A DNA stretch of 64,000 bases, taken from positions 5,326,001 through 5,390,000 of the forward strand of contig NC_013132.1 of assembly GCF_000024005.1 (NCBI RefSeq), written 5' to 3'. The DNA comes from Chitinophaga pinensis DSM 2588. GTDB taxonomy: Bacteria; Bacteroidota; Bacteroidia; Chitinophagales; Chitinophagaceae. The translations under genes were made by a program, and so were the position numbers. Of this stretch, positions 1-9,502 are shown one piece after another. Under the pieces are notes generated by a model that saw nothing but the letters and a program-made list of their open reading frames with translations, was not told the origin of the DNA and did no database searches. Positions within the stretch are counted from its first letter, which is position 1. Each line of letters starts with the position of its first letter.

Positions 1-1
1 T

Positions 2-1084
2 GTATTTTATATGCTTACAGACCGCGGATCGAACGTAGCAGGACAGGTAGCCAATTCAATTATTATTGGTAAATCTGACTTTACACCGCAGATCGGAAAG
101 TTCCGCCTGAAAGATGGTAAACTGGTCCTGGAGCAGGTTATAGAATTAAAGAATGCGGCAGGCGACAAGCTAAATGGCCTTCCTAATCCGGCAGGCATGG
201 GTGCATCCGGAGAAATAGCCTACGATCTGAATGGAAACATACTTACGCCCAGTCCGGACGGAATCGATTCAGAAGGACTTGTGGCTGCCGCAGATGGAAC
301 CTTTTGGATAAGCGACGAATATGGTCCACATATAGTACATGTAGATGCGACAGGGAAAACTATTGAGCGCATCAATCCTTTTGGTACCGGTACAGGCAAC
401 CGGAAATTACCTGCTGTATTTACCAACCGCCGGGCCAACCGTGGAATGGAAGGGCTAACGATCACGCCTGACGGCAAAACACTGGTCGGTATTATGCAAT
501 CCCCTATGTACAATCCTTCTAAAACCGCTGTTGCTAAATCTACCGTATTGCGGATACTTACATTTGATATTGCCACAGCAGCTACCAAACAATATGCTTA
601 CCTGATGGATAACACAAGCCTTACAGGAGTAAGTGAAATAGTAGCCGTTAACAACACCACATTTTTAACACTTGAGCGCGATGGGCTTTTTGGCGGAGCT
701 GCTACTAACCCGGCTACTTTCAAAAAGGTATTTAAGATAGAGTTGAGCAATGCAACGGATATTTCTGATCCCGCCAATGGCGCTACTGGTAAGCTGTATA
801 GCGGTAAGACTGTAGAAGAGTTGAATGACGTATCAGGTTTACAGGGAGCAGGCATAACACCTGTTACCAAAACGCTTGTACTCGATCTGTTAAAAGATCT
901 GTCTATTGTCTATCCACATGATAAGGCAGAAGGCCTGGCACTATTACCAGGTAATATACTCGTTATTTCGAATGATGACGATTTTGGTGTCGTAGACAAT
1001 GGCGCAAGCGGTTTTTCTCAAAAAATACTGACGTTGGGATCTGTAGATCGTAACCGTTTGTACTTCAAAAAAATAACTTTATAG
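2..1084 (+). CDS. Esterase-like activity of phytase family protein (5' truncated by window edge)
   Basis: The reading frame is open to the window edge, so the true start and signal peptide lie upstream. The visible part begins at the TDRGSN motif typical of the esterase-like phytase domain (PF13449 type) and continues through repeated beta-propeller-like blades (SDEYGPH, NRGMEGLTI, AEGLALLPG). Members are usually exported proteins that act on phosphate esters, but the substrate cannot be told from sequence. It ends with a surface-type C-terminus and no sorting domain. A cluster of hairpins and a strong terminator follow. Family assignment is recognition by eye; enzymatic activity is inferred. 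Confidence 0.85.
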   Translation, partial: VFYMLTDRGSNVAGQVANSIIIGKSDFTPQIGKFRLKDGKLVLEQVIELKNAAGDKLNGLPNPAGMGASGEIAYDLNGNILTPSPDGIDSEGLVAAADGTFWISDEYGPHIVHVDATGKTIERINPFGTGTGNRKLPAVFTNRRANRGMEGLTITPDGKTLVGIMQSPMYNPSKTAVAKSTVLRILTFDIATAATKQYAYLMDNTSLTGVSEIVAVNNTTFLTLERDGLFGGAATNPATFKKVFKIELSNATDISDPANGATGKLYSGKTVEELNDVSGLQGAGITPVTKTLVLDLLKDLSIVYPHDKAEGLALLPGNILVISNDDDFGVVDNGASGFSQKILTLGSVDRNRLYFKKITL

Positions 1085-1164
1085 GGTACCTATAGCGAAA
1101 GATATAGACGCTGAGTATTAAAAATATTTGGTCAATAAACATCTTCGCTATTGAGCATAAAAAG

Positions 1165-1230
1165 AGGATGTATCGAAAATAAATGCACATCCTTAGAATT
1201 ACTTAAATGACTACCTGATTCCATCAGGTA
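1165..1230. repeat. Two tandem small hairpins upstream of the terminator
   Basis: AGGATGT at 1165-1171 pairs with ACATCCT at 1187-1193, and TACCTGAT at 1212-1219 pairs with ATCAGGTA at 1223-1230. Together with the terminator at 1242-1277 they make three successive stem-loops in the 3' region of the phytase-like gene. They may stabilise the transcript end; no other function is visible. Confidence 0.4.
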
Positions 1231-1241
1231 TCCGAATAAAG

Positions 1242-1277
1242 AGAGCCTGTATCTTACTTTTGATACAGGCTCTTTTT
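1242..1277 (+). terminator. Rho-independent terminator
   Basis: A perfect 12-bp stem (AGAGCCTGTATC at 1242-1253 with GATACAGGCTCT at 1262-1273) with an 8-nt loop and a run of five T. It ends the phytase-like gene and lies directly against the hydrolase remnant, so that remnant has no obvious promoter of its own. Confidence 0.85.
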
Positions 1278-1614
1278 ATGCTATATGCTTATGGATCCGG
1301 TATGGGAGAAGTTTTTGTTGATTATCATCCGGACTTCACTAGAATTAAAAAAACAACTTTGGTGATAGCCGTAGACAAGGATATTTCCGCTCAGGAGACC
1401 GTTAAAGGACCAGGATGGCATACAGATCCTTATAGATTAGGCGCCGGCCTTAAATGCCTTTTAGTACTTACCGGCGGCAAACATAATCTTGGCGGTATTT
1501 CCGGATATGATGCTGCTGAAGCTATTGATGAGAACCCCGAACGTGTGATGCTGGTACAATGCCTTACCTGGGGCATATCTCCGTACAGCACTTTATCCGG
1601 AAGATAAATCCTGA
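1278..1614 (+). pseudogene. Remnant of chlorophyllase-like alpha/beta hydrolase, C-terminal part, frameshifted
   Basis: From about 1326 the translation follows the C-terminal third of a family of alpha/beta hydrolases annotated as chlorophyllase-like: a PDF...TLVIAVDKD strand, WHTDPY, then GGKHNLGGISGYDAAE with the catalytic-His region, then TDENPER-like and LTW. At the G run 1570-1573 the frame slips: in the +1 frame the expected ending AYLRTALYPED follows and stops at 1612-1614. The N-terminal two thirds, including the nucleophile Ser, are missing. It is therefore a truncated and frameshifted gene. The upstream boundary is approximate because the terminator overlaps it. Confidence 0.75.
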
Positions 1615-1947
1615 GCGAATAGTGGAATAGGTTTCGAGTGCGCAAACAAAATTTCCCGAGCGGCGCCACATGATCAAATTATTTTAGCTTGTAGAAATAT
1701 TGAAGCAGGCAACGAAGCGATTAAAAAGATCAAACGGGCAACTGATCACGAGTTCCTGATCTGTCTGCCTTTGGATCTGGCCTTATTGCAATCGGTAAGA
1801 GATTTTGTAAATACCTTTTCTCAATTCCCGGATCCGGTTGTGTCAATATTAGTAAACAATATGGGTGGCCTTTTCTCAGGAACACTGCCTATACAAAAGA
1901 CGATATGGAGACAGGATCATGACAATCAACGAAATATGGCACAGTGA
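1615..1947 (+). pseudogene. Remnant of short-chain dehydrogenase, N-terminal half
   Basis: Starting immediately after the hydrolase stop and in the same frame, the translation reads ANSGIGFE, which is the Rossmann dinucleotide loop of an SDR lacking its first ten or so residues. It continues with ILACRN, the LDLALLQSVRDF segment and LVNNMGG (the NNAG motif). After about 1890 similarity ends and the frame stops at 1945. No start codon and no YxxxK catalytic motif remain. The junction with the preceding remnant suggests one deletion removed the end of one gene and the start of the next. Confidence 0.7.
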
Positions 1948-2134
1948 GCTCATTTTGTGCAACAGTAACTGCATATCAGCCGGGGATTAATAGTTGTCTG
2001 ATGTGCGTTGCCTGGAAGATATTAATTCCCTTCCTTACCTTTGCATGATGTCGCACAGCGTATACTTAATTAACACCAGCTCTCCTTCAGGATCAGACCG
2101 TTCTCATATAATGATAATGGAATGGAGATATGAG

Positions 2135-4027
2135 ATGCCTCTGCTATTACAACCTTTGTTGATAAGTGGCGGTTTTATTGAAAATAATGTTTTATACTAC
2201 GATGCCAGATCTGGTATCGAAAATCTGAAAAGATTTTATAACTTTCTGGATTCCACGGAACTGCTCATTAAGGACAAAAGCCTGTTTACAAAAGCTAAGA
2301 ATACGCTATTCAAATATCTGGATAGTCTGGCACTCCCCTATTTTAGTATGGATGCCCGGGATGCATTCAATATAGAAGAGATACCGCACAAGGAACAGGC
2401 GGCTGTCTGGATGGCAGATATCGCGTATAACAATGCGATGATTACCCATGCCATGGACAACAATAACATCTCCCTGTTAACTTACAGTCAACTTAAACAT
2501 GTCAGTACGGCGTTTCATTCATTTGCTGAACTGCTGAATTATGTGGACTATGATTATGGATGGCGACACATCTACCAGGAATCAGGAAGAGAAGAAATTT
2601 ACAATGAGAATGGACTATGGGGATTGAAAAATGCCCACGGAGAAATATTGCTACATCCACAATTTGATGAATTTTATGAATTCAGCGAACAGGATGTTGC
2701 GGTGGTCATGAAGGAGCAGCAGTATGGTTATGTGCACAGATCAGGTGAGGTAATAGTGCCTCCGGAATGGGATAATGCTTACGATTTTGATTATTCCAAT
2801 CTGGCGATTATTCAACGCAATGGTCTTCTGGGACTCATCAATCTTTCGGGAAAAGTGGTTGTTGCACCTACATACGAAGCCCTTAACAAATTTGGGTCTC
2901 AAGGTCATTACATCGCACAAAAGAATGGAAATTGGGGGGTATTGTCAGAAGATGGAAAAGTAATCATCAATTTCAAATATGACAATATAGAGCTGTTACA
3001 TGACGATGTAATCATGCTACAGAAAGATGGTTATTACAGCCTTTCTGAAGATGGTGACCAATTCGACCTAATCGTACATAAAGCTCCTCCTCAGGGCTTC
3101 GCCTGGGCCATCAAAGGCAAGGAAGTATACCTTATAGATAAATATGGTATATCAAGAGCCAATAAAGACCTCGTCCGGCAGGATGCAGAAAATGAAGGCT
3201 ACAGTCTTTATTATGATGATATCGTGCGTGCCAGACTCCTGGCATATGCAAAGTCCTCCGCTGAAAATACGGTTACAGACGTTTACACACCGGTCGAAGA
3301 ACTGTATAATATCGGTGTAGATGCTTATAACAGGCAAGATTACACCTCTGCTATTTATCACTACACACTTGCTGCTGAAAAAGGATTTGGTTATGCGATG
3401 AACAACCTGGCTTATATCTATTACATGATAGAAGGCTATGTAAATGATGATAAAGCATTTTACTGGTATGAGCAAGGAGCTGCTGCGCGCAATACCAATG
3501 CGCTTAATGGATTAAGTCTGTGTTACCAGTATGGAATAGGAACCATCCCTGATATAGAAAAAGCTATTGACTTATTACTACAGGCTGCTGAAGATGGTAT
3601 GGCAGCTGCACATAATAATCTGGGATTTCTGCTTTATAAGACTGATCCCGAGCTGGCATTATTTCACTATCACCAGGCTGAAGCACTGGGTGAACCTGAT
3701 TATGGATTGCTGGGATCCATGTATGAAGAAAAAGGAGATTTCGAAACCGCTTTCCGCTATCACCAAAAGGACGATTCGGAGATAGGTGCGTTTAATCAGG
3801 GACATTTCTATCAGAAGGGATTAGCTACAGAAAAGGATATAAAAGCAGCAATAGGCTGTTTTCAAACGGCGATAGACGGTGGTTATGATAGAGCGCATAT
3901 TGAACTGGCGCGCATATATCTGTTTGAAGAAGGATTTATTGATAAGGATAAAGCAAAAGTGCATATTGTAGCGGCGAAAGAAGCGGAGATTGAGATTCCT
4001 GAGGAATTCAAAGATCCATTTGATTGA
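2135..4027 (+). CDS. WG-repeat and Sel1-repeat protein
   Basis: The frame is open from 1994, but ATG at 2135, nine bases after GGAGA, or ATG at 2111, look better than the upstream TTG. The first quarter is an uncharacterised helical region. It is followed by about four WG beta repeats (YENGLWGLKN, QQYGYVHRSG, RNGLLGLINLSG, KNGNWGVLSEDG). The C-terminal 270 residues are Sel1-type TPRs (AAEKGFGYAMNNLAYIYY, AAEDGMAAAHNNLGFLL). Neither repeat type is catalytic and both usually scaffold protein interactions. No signal peptide or membrane segment is evident with the chosen start. It is followed by a convergent small lipoprotein gene. Function unknown. Confidence 0.85.
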   Translation: MPLLLQPLLISGGFIENNVLYYDARSGIENLKRFYNFLDSTELLIKDKSLFTKAKNTLFKYLDSLALPYFSMDARDAFNIEEIPHKEQAAVWMADIAYNNAMITHAMDNNNISLLTYSQLKHVSTAFHSFAELLNYVDYDYGWRHIYQESGREEIYNENGLWGLKNAHGEILLHPQFDEFYEFSEQDVAVVMKEQQYGYVHRSGEVIVPPEWDNAYDFDYSNLAIIQRNGLLGLINLSGKVVVAPTYEALNKFGSQGHYIAQKNGNWGVLSEDGKVIINFKYDNIELLHDDVIMLQKDGYYSLSEDGDQFDLIVHKAPPQGFAWAIKGKEVYLIDKYGISRANKDLVRQDAENEGYSLYYDDIVRARLLAYAKSSAENTVTDVYTPVEELYNIGVDAYNRQDYTSAIYHYTLAAEKGFGYAMNNLAYIYYMIEGYVNDDKAFYWYEQGAAARNTNALNGLSLCYQYGIGTIPDIEKAIDLLLQAAEDGMAAAHNNLGFLLYKTDPELALFHYHQAEALGEPDYGLLGSMYEEKGDFETAFRYHQKDDSEIGAFNQGHFYQKGLATEKDIKAAIGCFQTAIDGGYDRAHIELARIYLFEEGFIDKDKAKVHIVAAKEAEIEIPEEFKDPFD

Positions 4028-4096
4028 CTATTTTCTTATAAGCTGCAATGGCTAAACTGTTCAGACATGTCGCTGATTATGCGGGTCCAGAATATT

Positions 4097-4336
4097 TCAT
4101 AAATATACCTTACTGCTGGCGGCTGTGTATTTTAGTCCCCCTCCTGGAAAACTGTTTTGTATAATCAGGCGTCCGCCGACAGGATCAACATACTCATATT
4201 TAGTATAAATAGATCCACCACCAGATTTATCTTCGGATTTGATATTTTCTTTGGGGAGCTTGTTTTTGCCTTGTTCTCTACAAGAGGTAAAAAAAACAGA
4301 TACCAGGAGTAATAAATACACGAGTACGTATCTCAT
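4097..4336 (-). CDS. Small lipoprotein
   Basis: A 79-residue protein with a lipoprotein signal: positive MR start, hydrophobic core and a lipobox ending in SC about residue 19. The mature part has a charged, low-complexity linker (KENIKSEDKSGGG) and a short C-terminal domain containing YVDPVGGRLIIQN. It would be an outer-membrane or periplasmic lipoprotein. I recognise no family. It stands alone, convergent with the WG-repeat gene. Confidence 0.65.
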   Translation of the reverse strand: MRYVLVYLLLLVSVFFTSCREQGKNKLPKENIKSEDKSGGGSIYTKYEYVDPVGGRLIIQNSFPGGGLKYTAASSKVYL

Positions 4337-4683
4337 GATTGATTTTATTTTATAATGGCAACATCAGCAATCTAATTTGATAACTCTCAAAACAGGAAAT
4401 TTGCATTGTAAATAGAATTGTAAATTTTTAAAATGGGTATTTATATCGGTCTGAACTTGTCTGATGCTTGTTTATCAGCGAGATAATCAATTTTATTTTT
4501 ATGGTTCGAAATTTGTACTCCGACCAATCGCTATAAATAACGTAATCGTAAAAACCCCCAAGGCATGTCCCTTCTCTTGATGGAAATGCCAGCAATCGCC
4601 AGTGATTTAACCGGACAACACAATGATCGGTTAATATTGACTAAATTCAACATGAATTTAAACGCAACTAAATAAGGCACTAC
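4337..4683. other. Intergenic region, 347 bp
   Basis: No open reading frame with coding character, RNA gene or strong hairpin is seen. It is AT-rich and must hold the divergent promoters of the small lipoprotein (-) and the propeller protein (+), but I see no exact TAnnTTTG match close to either start. Confidence 0.5.
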
Positions 4684-5802
4684 ATGCAGCATATTTTATC
4701 AGATATACAGACAGGAAAAGAAACCATATTACGCTGTGACGACACTACTTTCACGACGGAGACCAACACGGGAGGTAAAATTAAAACAACCAGTAAGCCG
4801 GCGGCGGATGCAGCAGCTGCACGCCAGTTGTTTTTCAAGAAAGAATGGGAATTACTAAAAAAGGGTGCGGTATTGCAGGCTGATCATGCAACTGAGGGCG
4901 ACGTTCTCCTGCATCTTTTTATCGGAGGAGCTTATACGGGCTGCCTTTCATTCGAAGCTACCCATCAGGGCATCTATGTGTATCGTTCCGGCGGCACCGA
5001 AATTGGACTACAGGAAGAGCTGCTACGTATCGACAAGCAGGGAGTCATTAATGAGGTGATCGCTTTACCCAAGGTGCTACCCTGGGAAATTTGTTATGAT
5101 ACATCCGCCAACCAACTGCTGCTGGACCTGGATCATTACGCTTACGAATATGACTTAGGCACAGGTGTTTTTAAACAGTTGACTGATCATCTGCAGCAAC
5201 CTGCCAGTTTCGTGTCCGTGGCGGCAGGTACCTGGGCATATGCTACCCATCCTCATTTTTATATGCAAGGGGCCCGTGACGGCAAGCGAATCGAAACAGC
5301 TTTCGAAGTAAAGATTATCAACGGGACTATTCCTTTTTGTGGTAGTCTTTCCCCGGATGGGAAGTTACTGGCCCTGCATAACCGGGAGCATCAGGTGGAT
5401 TTGATTGATACAAGTGCCGGAAAGTTGGTTAACACGCTGGAACTACCGTTTGGAATGGCAGAACAGCTGACATGGACCAGAGATGGCAGTGAGCTCGTTG
5501 TACATGAGAGATACAGTCACTTACACTTCTTTAACGTAGCTACCGGAAAAGAGGTTTTTTACGAAGGTCTGGTCATACCGGCGTACACAAAGGATGTAAG
5601 GAACTTCTGCTTTAGTGAAGATCAGTCATTACTGGTTTGCCAGCAACGTACGACCTCATTTGTATTTGACTTTATCAATAAACAATTCCTTTATAGCTTT
5701 CCGATACAACATTGTGTAAAAAGCGCCAAAATCAAATTCATCGACACTAAAAAGCTAGGTGTACGTACAGACTATGGCTGTTTTAGTATCTATGCTTTGT
5801 AA
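4684..5802 (+). CDS. WGR-like N-terminus with beta-propeller protein
   Basis: A 372-residue cytosolic-looking protein. Residues 1-60 (HILSDIQTGKE, TTFTTETNTGGKIKTT, AARQLFFKKEWELLKKG) resemble the end of a WGR domain, a fold found in PARPs and in bacterial proteins with WG or leucine-rich repeats. The remainder forms WD40-like blades, for example SLSPDGKLLALHNREHQVDL and LTWTRDGSELVVHERYSHLH. No catalytic motif is visible. It lies between the WG/Sel1 protein and the C48 protease protein and points the same way, 187 bp before the latter. Exact role unknown. Confidence 0.75.
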   Translation: MQHILSDIQTGKETILRCDDTTFTTETNTGGKIKTTSKPAADAAAARQLFFKKEWELLKKGAVLQADHATEGDVLLHLFIGGAYTGCLSFEATHQGIYVYRSGGTEIGLQEELLRIDKQGVINEVIALPKVLPWEICYDTSANQLLLDLDHYAYEYDLGTGVFKQLTDHLQQPASFVSVAAGTWAYATHPHFYMQGARDGKRIETAFEVKIINGTIPFCGSLSPDGKLLALHNREHQVDLIDTSAGKLVNTLELPFGMAEQLTWTRDGSELVVHERYSHLHFFNVATGKEVFYEGLVIPAYTKDVRNFCFSEDQSLLVCQQRTTSFVFDFINKQFLYSFPIQHCVKSAKIKFIDTKKLGVRTDYGCFSIYAL

Positions 5803-5988
5803 TACTGTACTGCCCATAGTAAGCCCTGTAGATGAATATAGTTTTCCTGGAAGCATCCGGCAGGATAGATATTATTCATCGCATCATTTTATGAGACTAA
5901 TGAGTTTTTTCTTATCTTGTATTAGCTGATCAAAAAGAAAATATCAAGATCAGCAAGTAGCGTTATCTATCCCTTTTATTTTTTTCTG

Positions 5989-8900
5989 ATGCTAACTAAT
6001 AAAAACCCTCAACACGTCAATACGACCACGTCAAATGCTACATCTGCCACCAGCTATTCAGGTATATCAATGCCTGCTGTTCTCCCTTATCAGAAAACGG
6101 CAATTGAGCAACACGAGAAAAATGAAAGCCCGCTTAAAATGTCGGAAAACCCAGATATGGGTGCCATTGCACCATTTCAGCTGAAAACAGATAGAATAGA
6201 TACCACTTCGAGCCAGCAAAATCATCCTTCACAAGAAGCCTGGCATGTCGTACAGCTGAAGCAGAATAAAATAGGGACTGTTCCTGTTGTACAGCTAAAA
6301 GAACCCTGGGATTCATTGGCAAAGGAAAAGTGGAACAGCACTATTGAGAATATAGAAACATACGCCCATCACATAGGAATTTACGACATAGAGGAATCCG
6401 ATATCATTGATTACATCAGAAATATAGACAACATAGAACCTCCGAACGGACAGAGTTTTAAAGAGCTGGATTACGGGAGCTATTGCAACGAGCTGGATAA
6501 TGTAGACGCTAGAAAAGCCGTCAAATACGCGGTAGAAGTTCATCGGCATCGTGAATGGCTGAATTTTGAAGTCGAAGATTCTGAATCCAATGATGATGAG
6601 GAACGCTATTATAGCAGCGAAGAAGATGAAACGCCGGGAAATGAAGTAGAATTTAATCTCATTATTGCTGTTATTATAGCATTGAACAAATTGCTCAGTG
6701 ATTACATTTCTGATTTAAATCCCGATAAAAAATTTGATAAAATTGCAATCAATGTAATTGATAATATCCGAAAGCATAAGCAAACTTCGGCATATAAAAG
6801 AACAAAAAAATTCCCCAATTCTTTTAATAAAGTTACTATTGGTGGTATGGAAGATTGGCTAAGTTTTGCCAATGAATTCAGATACGCCAAAAGTGGCAGG
6901 AGTAAAGAGAAACCAACCGTTTATAACATTGAGTTCGGATTATGGAATAAAGCTAAACATAAAGAAATTCAGTTTCGCGGCCGGCAGCTGAAGGATGCGG
7001 AAGGTAATCCAGGCAGATCCTGGGCAGCGATAGCACTTTCTTTGCATAACCTTGCTGCTGCATTGGGCGCTCATTTGCTCAAAGCGTCAGATAAGAAGAT
7101 GCAGAAGGGAAAGGGAAACCAGATTCTTGCTGCTGCTATGTTGGCCATTCTGAGCGGTCGGGGCAATGAAGTATATGTCGTACTTCAGCAATATAAAGTA
7201 GATCATAAAGTCATTCAGAATTTTGAGTCGCTTGTGCTCGAGTTTTTCGCACTGACAATGGGCATTGAGAACATAAGGCTTGAGTTCACACAGCTGGATA
7301 CTATCTTTCACCTGAACAATATAGCCCGTGGGGCGACATATGGACAGTATAACAAGAAATATAACTTCCTCAATGTATTTTCTTCCGTAAGGGAAACCCC
7401 GAATGGAGATATGGTGCACGTTTATGACCGGGCACGGTATCTATGGAAAAGGAAAAGGGATGACGATAAGTACAGCGAAATGAATGACATCGAAATTGCG
7501 GAGGAAATAGAAGATGTAGAGAACGATTTAGAAGTAACCAAAGAACTCACTGAATATAGGGGACACAGAATGCGTTCCAAAAAACAAAGCCTGAGAAAGC
7601 CACGGGAACGCGGATCTATCAAGAGTAGTAAGTCAATCGGGAAAAGTATCTATTCACATAGTGCCGGACACAAAAAAACAACAAACCTGCTATTCGGTGT
7701 AGAGTCTGAAATTGTTAAGTTATGGGCGCAGGTGCGGCGGGTTGAAAATGGGGAAGATAGACGCGAACTTCACCAGAGCAGGCTTTTCAGCATGGGGCCT
7801 ATACGTTTGTATAATCTGTTCGCTAATCTGATATTAAGGAACAGGGATAGGCTTACTGATTTGTCCGCGGAACAGATTGCCGGATTCATTATAGAGCTGT
7901 ATATCAATTTCGTGGAAAACAGAATACCCAGCAGTGGAAATCCGTTTCATGATGAGATCGAAGTGATCAGTGGTTCTGATTTTGGTGCGACAGTTGAAAA
8001 GATCCTACAGGGAGCGGGTACGCTCAAACCTGATAAAGCGATTGTCAGAATGTTGGTGGGGGCTTTGAATGGCAATAAAGAGGCTTTAGGATTGATAAGT
8101 ACTATAGATAAAGTACAACTTAAAATTGCTCTGATTTATATACAGCGGAAAGCCGGAAGCGTTACTGACAAGTTACTGCATATGGCGGTCAGTTCGAACG
8201 ATCCTGCATTGGTTGCAGCGATGTTATCAATTGGAGTGAGTTTTGACGCTGAAGATAATGATGGCAGGACTCCTTTGGCACTTGCTCTTGAATTGGATAA
8301 GAAAGATAGTAATAGTAAAAAGATAATTGATTTACTTGTTGGTGCTCAGGATAAGAAAAAGAAAAAGAAAAAAACACAATTACCCAGGGGATGGAGTCAC
8401 TACGGCAGCTCCGATATTGGTGAAAATTGGTTAACCGATGAAGAAGTGGATACCGGACTTAGTGCCGCGAATCTTCCCAACACGCACGTAGCCCCCTCAG
8501 TAGATATCGCCAATAACCCTGATTTCTTAGCTGAATTTATCCGGGATAACTATCTTGACCAGATGGGCCAGGGTGCTATCGCAATGAATACGGTGATTCC
8601 CATTAATTTTAATAATGCGCATTGGGCGACATTGGTGATCAGGCAAAACCAGGATCGCAGATCCGCACCTAAGGTATATTTTTTTGACTCAATGGGAGAA
8701 GATGAAGATAAAATAGCACTGATTAAGCTGATGCTTGAGATGACCGGTGTTTATACCAGCGTTGATAATATTGTTGACCTGTCTGAGCACATGCAGCGAG
8801 ACGGCTACACATGTGGCACATGGATGATTGAATCTGCGAGCAAGGTCGTGAACATTTTGGAAAACGGCGGAAGTGTAGCGGAGATAAAAGATGCACTGCA

Positions 8901-9285
8901 TGTAATAAGCGCTGTCGTTAAAGAATTACACAGACAAAACTTACAATTGGCAAAACCTGGCCGTGAGGAAGTATCAGGGTCTGAAGAGGGTATGGAATTG
9001 GAAAAGAAAGGGTATACCTATCATACTTTTGGAAATGGTATTCAGGAATATAGTGAACGTTGGATAGCCCATAGCTATAATGAATCTTTCGGATTTCCTA
9101 CTCAACTGTCGGAATTGTCACAGATGTTGATGGTAAATTATGAGGATGTAGATAGGAAAATGCAGATAATCTACCGGGTATATATTTGTAGAATATATGG
9201 TGAGTTGAATAAAACAAAAAAGCTGATGAGGGCGTATAATGAAGAAATAAAAGAAATCAGGAAATTTTTAAAGGAGAAGAAGTGA
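5989..9285 (+). CDS. Large multidomain protein with C-terminal Ulp1/C48-type cysteine protease; candidate injected effector
   Basis: A 1098-residue protein without a signal peptide. The N-terminus is disordered and carries three QLK motifs (residues 64-66, 89-91, 102-104; two as VVQLK), a style I associate with proteins linked to extracellular contractile injection systems and polymorphic toxins in Bacteroidota. An acidic stretch follows near residue 200, then a long uncharacterised helical middle. Ankyrin-like repeats occupy about 728-785, and a lysine run about 789-795. The C-terminal domain has the C48 catalytic set: His878 in AHW, Asp900 in FFDS, Gln936, and Cys942 in TCG. The 6-residue Gln-Cys spacing is the one seen in yeast Ulp1. 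C48 enzymes cleave SUMO- or ubiquitin-like conjugates, which bacteria lack, so a eukaryotic target is inferred. About 155 residues follow Cys942. Confidence 0.8.
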   Translation: MLTNKNPQHVNTTTSNATSATSYSGISMPAVLPYQKTAIEQHEKNESPLKMSENPDMGAIAPFQLKTDRIDTTSSQQNHPSQEAWHVVQLKQNKIGTVPVVQLKEPWDSLAKEKWNSTIENIETYAHHIGIYDIEESDIIDYIRNIDNIEPPNGQSFKELDYGSYCNELDNVDARKAVKYAVEVHRHREWLNFEVEDSESNDDEERYYSSEEDETPGNEVEFNLIIAVIIALNKLLSDYISDLNPDKKFDKIAINVIDNIRKHKQTSAYKRTKKFPNSFNKVTIGGMEDWLSFANEFRYAKSGRSKEKPTVYNIEFGLWNKAKHKEIQFRGRQLKDAEGNPGRSWAAIALSLHNLAAALGAHLLKASDKKMQKGKGNQILAAAMLAILSGRGNEVYVVLQQYKVDHKVIQNFESLVLEFFALTMGIENIRLEFTQLDTIFHLNNIARGATYGQYNKKYNFLNVFSSVRETPNGDMVHVYDRARYLWKRKRDDDKYSEMNDIEIAEEIEDVENDLEVTKELTEYRGHRMRSKKQSLRKPRERGSIKSSKSIGKSIYSHSAGHKKTTNLLFGVESEIVKLWAQVRRVENGEDRRELHQSRLFSMGPIRLYNLFANLILRNRDRLTDLSAEQIAGFIIELYINFVENRIPSSGNPFHDEIEVISGSDFGATVEKILQGAGTLKPDKAIVRMLVGALNGNKEALGLISTIDKVQLKIALIYIQRKAGSVTDKLLHMAVSSNDPALVAAMLSIGVSFDAEDNDGRTPLALALELDKKDSNSKKIIDLLVGAQDKKKKKKKTQLPRGWSHYGSSDIGENWLTDEEVDTGLSAANLPNTHVAPSVDIANNPDFLAEFIRDNYLDQMGQGAIAMNTVIPINFNNAHWATLVIRQNQDRRSAPKVYFFDSMGEDEDKIALIKLMLEMTGVYTSVDNIVDLSEHMQRDGYTCGTWMIESASKVVNILENGGSVAEIKDALHVISAVVKELHRQNLQLAKPGREEVSGSEEGMELEKKGYTYHTFGNGIQEYSERWIAHSYNESFGFPTQLSELSQMLMVNYEDVDRKMQIIYRVYICRIYGELNKTKKLMRAYNEEIKEIRKFLKEKK

Positions 9286-9502
9286 TCATGTATGCTAAGT
9301 GGCACAAAGTGTACATATAAGAGCGTTGTAACTTCTTTATCAATTTAGTGACACCTCACTTTATTTATGCACATCTATTGTGAATTTTAAGGGTTTTTAA
9401 TATTGGCTTTTCTATAATGGAATTAGCAGGTTAAATGGATCAAAAAACCTGATCAGCCTATAAACAAGTTTTTGTAAATTAGTTATATTTAAACCAGGTG
9501 TA

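Noticed and set aside
2700..3030. Repeat-like DNA inside the WG protein gene as a possible CRISPR or satellite array
   Set aside because: The periodicity is at protein level (WG repeats) and not exact at the DNA level; no identical spacers or repeats.
8350..8375. A-rich run in the C48 protein gene as possible frameshift site
   Set aside because: The frame continues cleanly into the protease domain; the run encodes a plausible lysine-rich linker.
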